Assembly: GCF_001942465.1 (NCBI RefSeq)
Contig: NZ_MKJY01000310.1
Coordinates: 1-55,335, forward strand
From: Actinomadura sp. CNU-125
GTDB lineage: Bacteria > Actinomycetota > Actinomycetes > Streptosporangiales > Streptosporangiaceae
Reading direction: 5' to 3'
Length of the DNA: 55,335 nucleotides
Part shown: in pieces, positions 1 through 10,800 of the stretch
How positions within the stretch are numbered: the stretch's first letter is position 1
Layout: every line of letters starts with the position of its first letter
Notes under the pieces: generated by a model
Told to the model about the DNA's origin: nothing
Databases searched by the model: none
What the model saw: the letters and a program-made list of their open reading frames with translations, nothing else
Program-made: the position numbers and the translations under genes

Positions 1-749
1 CCTCGGAACACCGCGCGGGCCGCCTCCCACACGTTGTCGCGCAGGTGGGCGGCGACTTCGGCGCGTCCCGCGAACGTGACGGCCGCGCGGTACGGGCCGT
101 CGGGCGTCAGGACGATCTCGGTGTCGGCGACGGTCGTCTTGGCGGTGGAGGTGGACGGGAACCGCTCGGTCTCCGGGTCGGTGCCGAGCAGTTGCCGGAC
201 GACGGTCGTCTTGCCCGCGCCGGTGGTGCCGAGGAGCAGGACCCGCCGGTGGCCCGTGGCGGGCAGCGGCAGGAGGGCGTCGCGGACGGCGGCGTGGTCG
301 TCCGGTTCGTCGAGGCGGCGCGCCGACCGCCACTGCGGGACGACGGCGTCGGCGACCTCCTTCGGCATTCTCCAGACGCCGACCTGGCGGGGCGCCGGCA
401 CGGGTTCGGGCAGCAGGACGGTGTCGGCGAACCGCCAGTGGACGTAGCGCGGTTGCGCCCACGGCCCGCAGTCGCAGGACGGTTCGTTGCAGACGTCCGT
501 GAGACGTGCGACGGCCACGATCGCGTCGCGGTCGGCGGCGTCCCGTTCGATCTGCGCGGGGGCGCGTCCGGTGAGTCCGGCGGTGTCGGCCAGCAGCCGG
601 GCGTCGGTGGTGCGGCCCGCGCAGATCGCGAGCCAGCCGCGCCGGTCGGTCGGGTAGGTGCGGTTGTAGACGTCCTGGTGGCCGTGGGCGACGGCCCACG
701 CGGCGGGTTGGGGGACGGTCAGGGCCCAGGAGAGTTCGGTCACTGTCAT
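1..749 (-). CDS. ASCH-like domain fused to P-loop GTPase/ATPase, partial
   Basis: The reading frame starts at ATG 749 (MTVTELSWALTVPQPAAWAV) and runs off the left edge of the window, so the C-terminus is missing. Residues about 8-55 resemble an ASCH/PUA-like fold: a proline-tryptophan turn, then GHQDVYNRTYP, then a beta strand LAICAG. ASCH domains usually bind RNA or modified nucleotides. Around residue 180 a Walker A motif (LLGTTGAGKTTVV) is followed by a threonine/serine-rich switch-like stretch (FPSTSTAKTTV), typical of small GTPase-like NTPases. The ASCH assignment rests on a short motif; the P-loop is clear. An internal CNEPSCDCG segment could bind a metal. The next gene to the right is transcribed in the same direction, with a gap of about 70 bp. 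Confidence 0.7.
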   Translation of the reverse strand, partial: MTVTELSWALTVPQPAAWAVAHGHQDVYNRTYPTDRRGWLAICAGRTTDARLLADTAGLTGRAPAQIERDAADRDAIVAVARLTDVCNEPSCDCGPWAQPRYVHWRFADTVLLPEPVPAPRQVGVWRMPKEVADAVVPQWRSARRLDEPDDHAAVRDALLPLPATGHRRVLLLGTTGAGKTTVVRQLLGTDPETERFPSTSTAKTTVADTEIVLTPDGPYRAAVTFAGRAEVAAHLRDNVWEAARAVFR

Positions 750-817
750 TTCCCGTTGTCCGGACGGTTCGTTCCGCGGACGCCCGGCCCACCGGGCGGC
801 GTCCGGGCGCGGGCGGG

Positions 818-1522
818 TCAGCGGCCGCCGAGCGGGACGGTGACGCCGCCGGAGAACATCGAGTCGTGGAGTTCGATGGCCTTGAGCTTCACGTTCTTCG
901 GGACGTCGAAGATGACGACGCCCTTCACCGAGTTTCCGGGGTTGATCTGTTCGAGGAACGACTTCGTCTCCTCGTTGCTCCAGATGGCGGCCTCGGTGTC
1001 CGCCTCGAACTCGCGTCCCTCGGTGTCGACGAGCGTCTGGTTCGTCCCGTCGAACATGCGGGCCTCGTCGCCGATGTTCTCGACGGTGATGTGGACGAGG
1101 ACGAACTGTCCCTGCGCGTCCGAACCCGCGTACTCGTTCCCGACGCGTTCGACGCCCTTCTGCACCTTCGTGACCGTGAAGGCGAACTTGCCGTCCCGGT
1201 ACTCGCGCCCGATCCCGTTGGTGACCTTCTCCTTCTTCTCCGGCTTCGCCTCCTTCTCGCTCTTCCCGTCGCCGCCGCCCTCGCCCGCGGCCGCCTCGGC
1301 GCCCGTCCCGGCCTCGGACGACGTGGCCGCCGGGTCCGACGCGGTGCTGATGATCGCGCCGCAGGCCCCCATCAGGAACAGGACGGCGACACCGCCGACG
1401 ACCGCGTACAGGCAGCCCTTCCCCCGCCGCTTCGGCGGGGGAGCGGCCGGGTAGACGGGCGGCGGCCCCTGGTGCGGGCCGTGCGCGTACTGCGGACCGG
1501 GGTTTCCGTGGCCGGGATTCAT
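818..1522 (-). CDS. DUF4352 domain-containing membrane-anchored protein
   Basis: A 234-residue protein. The first 35 residues are rich in proline, glycine and histidine, followed by KRR and one hydrophobic membrane segment (about residues 38-62, YAVVGGVAVLFLMGACGAII). A charged Glu/Lys/Gly linker (about 65-100) leads to a C-terminal beta-rich domain of the DUF4352 (telokin-like immunoglobulin fold) family, including FVLVHITVENIGDEARMF and a late GVVIFDVP strand. The domain should sit outside the membrane. Start ATG 1522 is preceded by GGAGAA at good spacing. DUF4352 proteins are common actinomycete surface proteins of unknown role. Nothing ties it directly to the restriction genes nearby. Confidence 0.85.
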   Translation of the reverse strand: MNPGHGNPGPQYAHGPHQGPPPVYPAAPPPKRRGKGCLYAVVGGVAVLFLMGACGAIISTASDPAATSSEAGTGAEAAAGEGGGDGKSEKEAKPEKKEKVTNGIGREYRDGKFAFTVTKVQKGVERVGNEYAGSDAQGQFVLVHITVENIGDEARMFDGTNQTLVDTEGREFEADTEAAIWSNEETKSFLEQINPGNSVKGVVIFDVPKNVKLKAIELHDSMFSGGVTVPLGGR

Positions 1523-1752
1523 GGGGCTTCTCCGTAAAAGTCAGGTTCGTGGCGCCGCTCTCGTCCGGCGCATCGGCTGATGTTCACATCAAACCACAGA
1601 GCAATTGTGTACGCAATCAACCATCGCATCGCTCTTCGAGGCGACTCCGGCGATCCGCGATACCGTGAACCAGGTCAACCGGCCCGTCGGCCGGTACCAC
1701 TAGGGTGTGATCGCTGAAAGCCGCCTGAACGTCGGCTGAAGGGAGTGCTGGT

Positions 1753-3737
1753 GTGTCGAACGATGCGACGGTGACCGCTGCCGACATCGCCCGACTTGCG
1801 GGGGTGGGGCGCGCGGCGGTGAGCAACTGGCGGCGCCGTCACGACGACTTCCCGCTGCCGGTCGGCGGCACGGCCACCAGCCCGACGTTCTCCCTCGGCC
1901 AGATCGAGCTCTGGCTGCGCGACCAGGGCAAGCTGGCCGACCCGCCGATGCGCGAGCGCGTCTGGCAGACCCTCCGGCAGGTCGCCGCGGGCGACGTCGA
2001 GCTCTCCGAGGTCATGTCCTTCGCCGGGGCCTTCCTGCTCGCCCTGCACGCCGACCCCGACCGCCTGCGCGACCTCGCCGACGCCCCGGACGACCGGGCC
2101 GGCGCGGAACTCGCCGACGCGGTCCGCGCGCACACCGACCTGCTCCCCGACCCCTTCGACGCCCCCGCGCACGTCCCGCTGGCGCGCGCGCTGACGGGCC
2201 TCGCCGACGAGCTCGGCACCGCGGACGCCTTCGAGTTCCTCCGGACGCGCTACCTGGAGCACCACAGCCGGCGCGTGTACATAACGCCCGAACCGGTCGT
2301 CCGCCTGATGCTGGACTTCTGCACGGAGCCCCCCGGCACCGTCCTGGACCCCGCCTGCGGGACGGGTGCGTTCTTGACCGTCGCCCAAGACGTCTACAAA
2401 GACGTGCGAGCGCTCCTAGGCCAGGAGATAGACGAGACGACCGCGCGCATGACCGCGGTACAGCTCGCCCTACGCGGCGCGCCCGCCGAGGTCCGTCCGG
2501 GCGACTCCCTGCGCGACGACGCGTTCGCGGGACGCGACGCCGACCTCGTCGTCACCAACCCGCCGTTCAACGACCGCAACTGGGGCTACGAGGAGCTCAC
2601 CGGCGACCCCCGGTGGGAGTACGGTCTCCCGCCCCGGATGGAGTCCGAGCTCGCCTGGCTGCAGCACGGCCTCGCGCACGCCGCGCCCGGCGGGCTCGTC
2701 GTCGTGCTGATCCCCCCGGCCGTCGCGAACCGCCGCTCGGGCCGCCGCATCCGCGCCGAACTCCTCCGCCGCGGCGCGCTGCGCGCGGTCGTCGGGCTGC
2801 CCGCGGGCGCCGTCCCGAACATGGCCGTCGCGGTCTCGGTCTGGGTGCTGCGCCGCCCCGCGCCCGGAGACCAGCCCGCCGACGACGTCCTCATGGCGGA
2901 CATGTCCGGCGAACCCGACACCTACCACAAGGTCGCGGTGGACGCCTGGCGCCGCTACCTCGACGGTAGGCCCCAGCGCGGCGCCGCGACCGTCGTCCGC
3001 ATCATCGACCTGCTCGACGACGAGGTCGACCTCAACCCCGCCCGCCACCTGCCGCAACGCGCCGCACCGGCCGCCGGGGGCGGCTTCGCCCGCGGCGCGA
3101 TCGCCTCGAGACCGCCGCCGCCGAACTGCCCCGGGCCGTCACCGCGCTGTCGGTCCTGAAGCAGTCGCGCAGCGGCGACGAGCCCGCCATGACGACCATC
3201 GGCGAGCTGGCGAAGGCGGGCGTCCTGCAGATCCTGCGCGTGTCGCCCCGCATCCGGATGGACGAGGGCACCGTGCCCGTCCTGACCCTCGACGACGCCG
3301 CGCGCGGGCGCGGCCCCACCGGCTCGGCCGCCCCCGACGAGGACCACGTCCGGATCCGCGCCCGCGACATCGTCGTCTCCCAGATCGCCCGCCACCCGAT
3401 CGCGCGCGTCGCCGCCGCGGACGGCCCGGTCCTCGGGCCTGGCCTGACCGTCGTCCGCGTCGACCCGTCCCGCACCGACCCCGACTTCGACGCGGGCTGG
3501 CTCCGCCTCGGCGCCCGGGGCGCGAACCTGCGCAGCTCCACCTCGTCCGCCCGGTTCGACGTCCGCCGCGCCCGCCTGCCCCGCGTCACCCTCGCCGAGC
3601 AGGCCGAATACGGCGCCGCGTTCCGCCGCCTCGCCGACCTGGAGACCGCGCTCCGCGCCGCCCAGGAAGCCGGCGACCACGTCCTCACCCTCGGCCTGGA
3701 GGGCCTGGGCGCGGGCACCCTGCGCCCCCGCGCCTGA
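1753..3737 (+). CDS. HTH-type N6-adenine DNA methyltransferase with fused specificity domain (frameshifted)
   Basis: The N-terminus is a helix-turn-helix (TAADIARLAGVGRAAVSNWR). A type I-like N6-adenine methylase follows, with SAM motif I DPACGTGAFL (about residue 198) and catalytic motif NPPF (about 269). The rightward frame would stop at 3159, but a second frame continues the protein (RDRLETAAAELPRAVTALSV) to 3737 with an HsdS-like target-recognition domain. Restoring one G in the G5 run at 3076-3080 joins the two and gives GRLRPRRDRLETA, which matches GRLRHAADALL of the paralogue at 14253-16392. Start GTG 1753 has GGGAG seven bases upstream. It therefore looks like a self-contained methylase plus specificity protein. 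Whether it works alone or with a nuclease cannot be told; no restriction subunit adjoins it. Confidence 0.85.
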
Positions 3738-3744
3738 CCCGCCG

Positions 3745-4374
3745 TCACGTCCCGCCGGAAAGCTCCGCTCTCAGCCCGGCGAGGATGACGCGCAGCCCGA
3801 ACTCGAACCGCGCGTCGAAGTCCAGGAACCGCTCGACCGGCATCGCCGCGAGGTGCGGGTACGCCCCGCCGGGCGCCGAACCGGCGAGCGACTCGGCCGC
3901 GCCGCCGTCCGCGCCCTGCTGCTCCAGCACCTCGCCCAGGACGTAGCAGAACACCGTGGTGCCCGCCCAGATGGCGGTTTCCGGAGGGAACCCGGCCTCC
4001 CCCAAATCGGTCAGCGCCGTTTCGGCGACCGTCATCGTCGGCTGCTTCGCCGTGTAACTGCCGCCGACGATGCGGGCGCCGTCCCGCTGTTCCAGCAGCA
4101 CCGCCCGCAGCCCCCGCGCGAGCGCCGCGACCCGCTCCGGCCACCCGGCGCCGCCCGGACGGACGCGGTCGAGCACGTCCCCGATGAGCGCCTCGGCCAT
4201 CTCGTCGAGCAGCTCCCGCTTCCCGTCGAACATCCGGTAGATCGTCGGGAGCTGCATGTCGAGGCTCGCGGCGAGCTTGCGCATGGTCAGCGACTCCAGC
4301 CCCCCTGAGTCGACGAGCGCGAGCGCCGCACGCACCACCGTCTCCGCCCTGCCGCCGTCCGCTCTCATTGACAT
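3745..4374 (-). CDS. TetR/AcrR family transcriptional regulator
   Basis: A 209-residue repressor. The N-terminal TetR DNA-binding domain (about residues 8-55) has the recognition helices LTMRKLAASLDMQLPTIYRM. The C-terminal part resembles the tetracycline-repressor-type ligand domain (TetR_C), with the late FEFGLRVILAGL helix typical of that subgroup. It is divergent from the siderophore-interacting-protein-like gene at 4450 and the short shared spacer holds repeated GTTAAC elements, so control of that gene and of itself is likely. The ligand is unknown. The stop lies 7 bp from the end of the convergent methylase gene. Confidence 0.9.
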   Translation of the reverse strand: MSMRADGGRAETVVRAALALVDSGGLESLTMRKLAASLDMQLPTIYRMFDGKRELLDEMAEALIGDVLDRVRPGGAGWPERVAALARGLRAVLLEQRDGARIVGGSYTAKQPTMTVAETALTDLGEAGFPPETAIWAGTTVFCYVLGEVLEQQGADGGAAESLAGSAPGGAYPHLAAMPVERFLDFDARFEFGLRVILAGLRAELSGGT

Positions 4375-4424
4375 GTTAACAACGATATCAGTACATTTCC
4401 TTTCCTGGTGATAACAACGTTAAC
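4375..4424. promoter_or_regulatory. Probable TetR operator region (paired GTTAAC / AACAACG elements)
   Basis: The spacer between the divergent regulator and reductase genes is AT-rich compared with its surroundings. It carries palindromic GTTAAC at 4375-4380 and again at 4419-4424, and the heptamer AACAACG twice. Placement between a TetR gene and its divergent neighbour makes this the likely binding site. The exact operator is inferred, not proven. Confidence 0.45.
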
Positions 4425-4449
4425 GTCGAATAAACTCTGGAGCGAACCC

Positions 4450-5154
4450 ATGCCCTCCATGCCCGCCGCCCTCATGTCGGGGGCCCAGAAGCTGGCCGGA
4501 CGCTACGCGGCCGTCATCGACGAGAACCGCAGAATCTCCGCCCACTTCGTGCTCCTGCGCTGCCGCGACACGCAGCACGACCCGGCCCGGCACGTCCCCG
4601 GCGACCACATCGGCGTGCGGGTGAGCGACCGCGACTTCCGCCGCTACACCGTCCTCGACACGCACCCCACCGGCTACAGCGTCCTCGTCGACCTCGTGCC
4701 GGACGGCCCCGGAGCGCGGTGGGCGCGCGACGTCCGCCCCGGCGCCCGGATCGTGGCGCCCCCGTCCGGCCGTCCGCTGCGCCCCCGGTCCGGCAGCCGG
4801 CACCTGGTCCTCGGCGGCGCGACCGCCATCGCCGCCGCGCACGCCCTCACCACCGCGATCACCGCCGCCGGAGGGACCGCCGTCCAAGCCGTCGAGGTGC
4901 CCGCCTCCGAACTCGCCGCGCTGGCCGACCTGGTCCCGGACGCCGACCTGGTGCCGTCCGCGTCCGCACCCGGCACCGCACTCGAAGAACGCCTCCCCGC
5001 CCTCCTCGACCGCGGCCCCTTCGACCACGTCTACCTCATCGGCCACGCGGCCTCGCTCCAGCGCCTCCGGACGGCCGTCCGCGCCGCGACGGCGATGTCC
5101 CGGCGCTCGATCCACACGCAGGTCCACTGGGCCGACGGCCGCCGCGGCCTCTGA
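4450..5154 (+). CDS. Siderophore-interacting protein (SIP/ViuB-like flavin reductase)
   Basis: The family reduces ferric siderophores using a flavin and NAD(P)H in the cytoplasm. The FAD-binding barrel shows the RRYTV motif (FRRYTVLDTHPTG), then LVDLVPDGPGARWARDVRPG, which matches the family's HGdGpaarWa..arpGD block. A C-terminal NAD(P)H-binding half begins at HLVLGGATAIAAA. The first possible start is GTG 4408, but ATG 4450 is preceded by GGAG at ideal spacing and leaves the operator region free, so I use 4450. At about 234 residues it is slightly short for the family. Its divergent TetR partner suggests drug- or metabolite-responsive rather than classical iron control. Confidence 0.8.
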   Translation: MPSMPAALMSGAQKLAGRYAAVIDENRRISAHFVLLRCRDTQHDPARHVPGDHIGVRVSDRDFRRYTVLDTHPTGYSVLVDLVPDGPGARWARDVRPGARIVAPPSGRPLRPRSGSRHLVLGGATAIAAAHALTTAITAAGGTAVQAVEVPASELAALADLVPDADLVPSASAPGTALEERLPALLDRGPFDHVYLIGHAASLQRLRTAVRAATAMSRRSIHTQVHWADGRRGL

Positions 5155-5299
5155 CCCGGGGGACGCCGGTACCCTACGCACACGGGACCGGCATCGGAAC
5201 TGCCCCAGGAACCGCCGGATCGGGCCTTTCAGGATCCGCTGGCTCCGATGCACAGGCGGCTCGCCGATACGGCGAATCTCGAGGCTGGAAAGGCACCCC

Positions 5300-6220
5300 T
5301 TGGACTTCGGTGACCGTTACGTAAAGATGCTGCCGCTCGGCATCGGAGGCATGGGGGAGATCTGGGAAGGACTGGACACCCGCCTCGGCCGCCGGGTCGC
5401 CATCAAGGTCGTCAGCCACCGGCAAGAGAACGACCCTGAGATGCTTCGGCGCCGTTTCCGCAGGGAGGCCAAAGCGTTGGCGCGGCTGAGCCATCCCGGG
5501 ATTCCGGCGTTGTACGACTATGCCGCCGAGGACGGCGAGCTCTACATGGTCATGGAGTTGGTCCCGGACGCCGCCGCCCTGCGCCACCTCATCGACGAGC
5601 ATCACGGCGACTCGGTCCCCGTGCCGTGGGCAGCCGTGATCGGCGCCCAGGTCTGCGCCGCGCTCGCCGCCGCCCATGCCGCAGGGCTCGTGCACCGCGA
5701 CATCAAGCCCGCGAACGTCGTCCTGGCACGCACCGGCCAGGTGAAGGTCCTCGACTTCGGCGTGGCCGCCGCTCTCGGCGACCAAGGGGACTTCTCCCAG
5801 ATCACGACGGCCGGTGAAGTCCCCGGCACCGCCGTCTACGCGGCTCCCGAGCTCTTTGACGGCGCCGCCGCCGACGAACGCAGCGACCTTTACTCCCTCG
5901 GCTGCCTCCTGTACGAGCTGTTGACCGGACGCCGCGTGTTCGAGAGCGCGTCCGCCGTCGAGGAGGTCGGCCGGCATCTGACCGAGGAACCGCGCGCGAT
6001 CGGCCGCGAAGACGTGCCCTCCGACCTGGAACGGCTCGTCATCTCCCTGCTGGCCAAGGCACCCGCCGACCGGCCGGGCGACGCCACCACGGTGTTCCAC
6101 GGGCTACTGCGGCACACTCCGCCGCCCGCCGGTGCGCGGTTGCCTCCACTGCACGGTTTCGTCGACCGTGCCCCGCACGATCCGGCGCACCTGTACGCGA
6201 TCGTCGCCGCCCGCCTGTGA
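5300..6220 (+). CDS. Serine/threonine protein kinase (short, soluble)
   Basis: A Hanks-type kinase of 306 residues with little beyond the catalytic domain. It has the glycine-rich loop GIGGMGEIW, the ATP-binding lysine in VAIKVV, the catalytic loop HRDIKPANVV, DFG and an APE-like motif (YAAPELF), then DLYSLGCLLYELLTG. There is no membrane segment and no PASTA repeat, unlike PknB-type kinases, so it is cytosolic. Start TTG 5300 has GGAAAGG upstream. It converges on the kinase-TPR gene with a gap of only 12 bp. Two kinases lie between DNA methylase genes, which recalls methylase/kinase pairings in phage-growth-limitation systems, but no PglW-type domains are present. Confidence 0.92.
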   Translation: MDFGDRYVKMLPLGIGGMGEIWEGLDTRLGRRVAIKVVSHRQENDPEMLRRRFRREAKALARLSHPGIPALYDYAAEDGELYMVMELVPDAAALRHLIDEHHGDSVPVPWAAVIGAQVCAALAAAHAAGLVHRDIKPANVVLARTGQVKVLDFGVAAALGDQGDFSQITTAGEVPGTAVYAAPELFDGAAADERSDLYSLGCLLYELLTGRRVFESASAVEEVGRHLTEEPRAIGREDVPSDLERLVISLLAKAPADRPGDATTVFHGLLRHTPPPAGARLPPLHGFVDRAPHDPAHLYAIVAARL

Positions 6221-6232
6221 ACGGGTCGGCTC

Positions 6233-7800
6233 TCAGGACTCGCCGGTCCGGCGCAGCCGCTCGATGAGTTCCGCGATCTCGCGCGTCCGCTCATGGTCCG
6301 GGCCGTACAGGACGGCGAAGTCGGTGTGCAGGTCCGCCAGCAGCGGCAGCACCTCCGGGATCCGCTGCTCGGCCAGCAGCAGCATGACGATGTCGCGCCG
6401 CAGTTCCCCCACGGCCTCGTTCCCGTCCCCCTCGGCGGCCCGGTAGTCCTCCAGCACGTCCCGGAACTGCTGGAGCGCCGCGCCCGCCTCGCCGAGCTGC
6501 GCCCGGCAGTAGGCAGCCTGCCTGCGGCAGGCGAGCGCCTGCGGATGACGGGGGCCGCCGGTCCGCGCGAACGCGGCGGCGAGCCGGTCGAACTCGGGCA
6601 GCGCGCGGCGGACGTCGCCGCCGAGCTCCAGCGCCGCGGCGCGCCACTGCCGCAGCTTCAGCACCTGCGCGTTATCGGTGCCGACGGCGGGCGCCGCCTG
6701 GTCGATCGCGGCCTGGAGCACCTCGGCGGCCTGCGTGAAACGCCCGTCGTCCAGCAGGCGCTCCGAACGGCTGAACGCCTCCGTGATCGCGTCCCGGGCC
6801 ACGGACGGGTCGGGTGCCGGGGTGGGCTCGACCCGGGTCGCGCCGGTTCGTTCTCCACCTGCGCCGCGCGGGCCCGCGGCGCGTACGGCGCCCGGTAGGG
6901 ACGAGTCGGGTCGGGCATTCCGTCCGGCGACTCCTCGCCGACGGCCAGGCTCGGGGCGCCGCGCTCCGGCAGGAAGGGCAGGAGTCGCTCGAACACCTCC
7001 TGCGCGTCGGCGGGCCGCCGCTCCGGTGCCTTCTCCAGCAGCTGCCCGACGAGACGTTCCAGCTCCTCCGGGACGTCCGCACGGAACTCTCGGAGCGGCC
7101 GCGGCGCCCGGTGCAGATGCTGGTACAGGTGGTGGGCCTCGTTGGTCCCGCCCGCAAGTGGCCGGCCCGCCAGCAGCTCGTGCAGTACGCAGCCGAGCGC
7201 GTACAGGTCGGTCTGCGGGCTGACCTGCGCGTCCTTGATCTGCTCAGGTGCCATGTATCGCGCGGTGCCGACGTGTGCCCCCGCCTCGGTGATCCGCGTG
7301 ACGTCCGCACGCAGGATCGCCGCGACACCGAAGTCGAGGAGCTTCACGGTGCCGTCCGGCGCCACCATCACGTTGCCCGGCTTGAGGTCGCGGTGCACCG
7401 CCGGGATCGCGTGCGCGTACGACAGGACGGTGCAGATCTGGGCGGCCACGGACGCCGCCCACGCGATCGGCAGCGCGCCGCTCGACCGCAGGAACGAACT
7501 GAGGGTGGCGCCGCCGACCAGCTCCATCACCAGGTACAGGTGCTCGAACGTGTCGTCGAGCACCGCGTCGTACACCTGCGGGACGCCGGGATGGTTGATC
7601 CGCGCGGTGACCCGGGCCTCGCGGCGGAACCGCTCGGCGAACATCCGCGCCTGCTCGTCCGACCGGATCACGTCCGAACGGATCTGCTTCACCGCGATGG
7701 GACGGTCCAGCACGGTGTCGTAACCGCGCCAGACCCGTCCCATCCCGCCGGGCTTGAGCTCCTCGACCAGTTCGTACCGGTCACCGATCACCGTTGCCAC
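6233..7800 (-). CDS. Serine/threonine protein kinase with C-terminal TPR repeats (frameshifted)
   Basis: The kinase domain (about residues 10-265) carries GGMGRVW, VAVKQI-type lysine (IAVKQI), HRDLKPGNVMV, DFG and MAPEQ. After a proline-rich linker the frame is lost near 6832-6846. The correct continuation (TRVEPTPAPDPSVARDAITE) lies in another frame and encodes about 190 residues of TPR-like helices (FTQAAEVLQAAIDQAAP, ALPEFDRLAAAFARTGG) ending at 6233. One missing base in GC-rich sequence explains the break. GTG 7800 follows GGGAGACCC. It lies 84 bp downstream of hsdR in the same direction, so it is probably the last gene of the restriction operon. TPRs are likely to bind a partner or substrate. 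Confidence 0.85.
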
Positions 7801-7884
7801 GGGTCTCCCGAGTCGCGTGGTTCTGTGGCTTTTTGCCGTGTCGAGGGACCAGTGTGGTACTTGCCGTCATCGCGCGTCCAGGAT

Positions 7885-10800
7885 TCAGGCGACCTCCTCC
7901 ACGCCCTCCTCGCGGCGGATCATGTTCCAGGCGGCCCGCCGGGCGGTCCCGTTGAGCCGGGACCGGAAGTCGCCACCGGGCTCGAAGTACTTGCGGCCGA
8001 GCTCCGCCATGGAGTCGATGTGGTCGATCATCTTGTCCTCGAAGACCTCGTCGAACACCGGGCCGAACGCGTCGGGGTCGGGCGTGGCGACCGCCGCGAG
8101 GCGGACCCTGCGGTCGGCCTTCGCCTCCTCGAACGGCGTGAGGACGTCCTGTTCGGTGAACTCGGTCCCGTACCGCTCGTTGAACTTCTCGACCAGTTCC
8201 GACAGCGGCGACTTCTCCGGTTCCTGGGCGCCGCCCGCGCCGTCGCCGAACCCGTCGACGACCACGGGCCCCTCCGGCGCGAGGCCGAGGTCGTGTTCGC
8301 CCGTCTTCTCCAGCCGCAGATGGGACAGGTCGATCTCGCCGATGTCCACGCTCCCGTCCTGCCGCCGCTCCAGCCGGTTGAGCAGGTACCGGCCGTACCG
8401 GTACAGGAGTTCGAGCTCGGCGTCCCGGTAGTGGACGATCTGCGACAGGAACGCGTACTTGCGCGTGTAGTCCTGCAGGTCGGCGCGGAAGTCCTCCGCG
8501 GTCTGCTGGTCGTCCTCGTCCTCGCCGAACAGCAGCTCCGCATGCCGCTTGGCGGCCGGTTCGATGTGCCGGTACAGCTCCGGGTGCAGTTTCGCCCACG
8601 CGCCCTGATCGCCGCCCGCGGTCGCGTCCGCCGCCGTGTACGCCTCCGCGAACGCCCGCATCTCCGACTCGAGCAGGATGTCGGGCCGCATCACCCGGCT
8701 CTGCGCCTGGTACAGCATGTTCGGGTCGGACGGAAGGGTCGCGGCGACTTCGTAGAAGTCGCGGAACGCGTCCTGGATCTGCTCGGTGTCGTTGACGAAG
8801 TCGAGGACAGCCAGGTCCGCCTGCGACTTGCGCGGCGCGGTCCGGTTCAGCCGTGACAGCGTCTGCACGGCCGCGATGCCCGCCAGCTTCTTGCCGACGT
8901 ACATGGTCGTCAGCAGCGGCTGGTCGAACCCGGTCTGGTACTTCTCCGCCACCACCAGGATCCGGTACTCGGTCTGCCCCGCGCCGCCCTTCTTCACGGC
9001 CGAGTCGTCCTGACGGGTGTAGGCGAACGCCTTCGGCAGCCCCTTCTCAGGAAGCCCGCCGTTCTCGCTGGACTCGGTGACCTCCTCCCCGTCGTAGGGG
9101 AGGGAACCGGAGAACGCCACCAGCACGCCGATGCCCTTGTAGCCCTGGTCCTTGATGTGCTGCTTGATCGCGCGGCTCATCTGGACGGCGCTGTGGCGGG
9201 ACCCCGTGACCACCATCGCCTTGGCGCGCCCGCCGACCCGTCCCGCCGTGTGGGTCCGGAAGTGCTCCACGATTTCGTGCGCCTGCCGCGGCACCGAGCC
9301 GGCCGCCGCGACCCGGGCCAGCAGTGGGTTGGCCTTGGCCGGATCCACCTCGCGGTCCGTCGGGTTGTTGTTGACCAGCTTCCAGAACGTCCCGTACGTG
9401 ACGTAGTTGCGCAGCGGGTCGAGGATGAACCCCTCATCGATGGCCTGCCGCATCGAGTACGTGTGGAACGGCCAGTAGTGCCCGTCCGCTCGCAGCTCGC
9501 CGAACAGTTCCAGGGTCTTGTGCTTGGGCGTCGCGGTGAACGCGAAGTAGGACAGGTTGTCGCTGTGGCCGCGCTCGGCCGCCATCTCCTTCAGCTTGGC
9601 CTCGACGTCGTCCGCTGCCGCCTTCGCGGCGCCCTGGTCCTCGTCGTCGGCGTCGAGGCCCATGCCGCGCAGTGTCTTGCGGACGGCCGTGGCCGCGTCC
9701 CCGGACTGAGACGAGTGCGCCTCGTCCACGATGATCGCGAACCGGCGCCCCTGGATCTCCACCGGGTTCTCCCGCAGATAGTCCACCAGGGCGGGGAACG
9801 TCTGCAGGGTCACCGTGAGGATCTTCCCGCTCGAACTGGACAGCGCCTTCGCGAGCTGAGCGGACTTCGCCTCCCCCTGTCCGTCCACCTTCACGACGAG
9901 CCCCGCGGTCTGCTCGAAGCTGCCGACGGTCTCGCGGAGTTGCCCGTCCAGGTTGGTCCGGTCGGTGATGATGATGGTCTTGTCGAAGACCGGTTCCCCC
10001 GGCTTGATGCCTCGTTTCACCGCCGCCGGATCGAGCGCCGCCGGGTCGGTCGGCGTGTGCAGGGACGTCAGCCGGTGCGCGAGCCACGCGATCGTGTTGG
10101 ACTTCCCGGACCCGGCCGAATGCATGACCAGGTAGTTGTGCCCGCTGCCGTGCGTCGCGGCGTGCGTGCTCATCCGCCGGACGGCGTCCCACTGGTGGTA
10201 GCGAGGGAAGATCAGCGTCTTGCCGACCCGCCCGTCCGGCCCCTTCTCCTTCGCCAGATGCACGAACCGCTCGAGCAGGTCCAGCCAGTTGTCGGACTGC
10301 CACACCTCTTCCCAGAGGTAGGACGTCGCGTACTTGCCGAGCTTCGCCTTCGGGTTGCCCCGCCCACCGGACTCGCCGGCCCCCGCCGACCCCTGGTTGA
10401 ACGGGAGGAACCGCGTCGCCTTCCCGCGCAACTGCGGCGCGACGAACACCAGGCCGGGGTCCACCGCGAAGTTCGCGACGACCCGCTTCGCGAAGATCGG
10501 CTCGCTCGGGTCTCGGTCATGCCGGTACTGCTGCTTGGCTTGTTCGACGCCCTGCCCGGTGATCGGGTTCTTCAGTTCCGCCGTCGCCACCGGAATGCCG
10601 TTGAGGAACAAGGCCAGGTCGAGCCGCTTGCCCTTCCCGCCGTACTTCGTCGCGTACTCCAGTTCCCGGACGACGGTCAGCCGGTTCCTGCGGTAGTCGT
10701 CCAAGACGTCGTCGGACCGGACGAGCGACGGTTTGAAGTACGCGACTCGGATCCGCACACCACGGTCCTTCACCCCGCGCCGCAGGACGTCGAGCAAACC

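Noticed and set aside
45..1454. Long rightward open frame over the ASCH-GTPase and DUF4352 genes
   Set aside because: Repetitive low-complexity translation and no ribosome site; the leftward genes have clear domains, so this is a shadow of high-GC coding sequence.
6814..8856. Long rightward open frame opposite the kinase-TPR and hsdR genes
   Set aside because: Shadow frame; its protein has no motif and covers two well-supported leftward genes.
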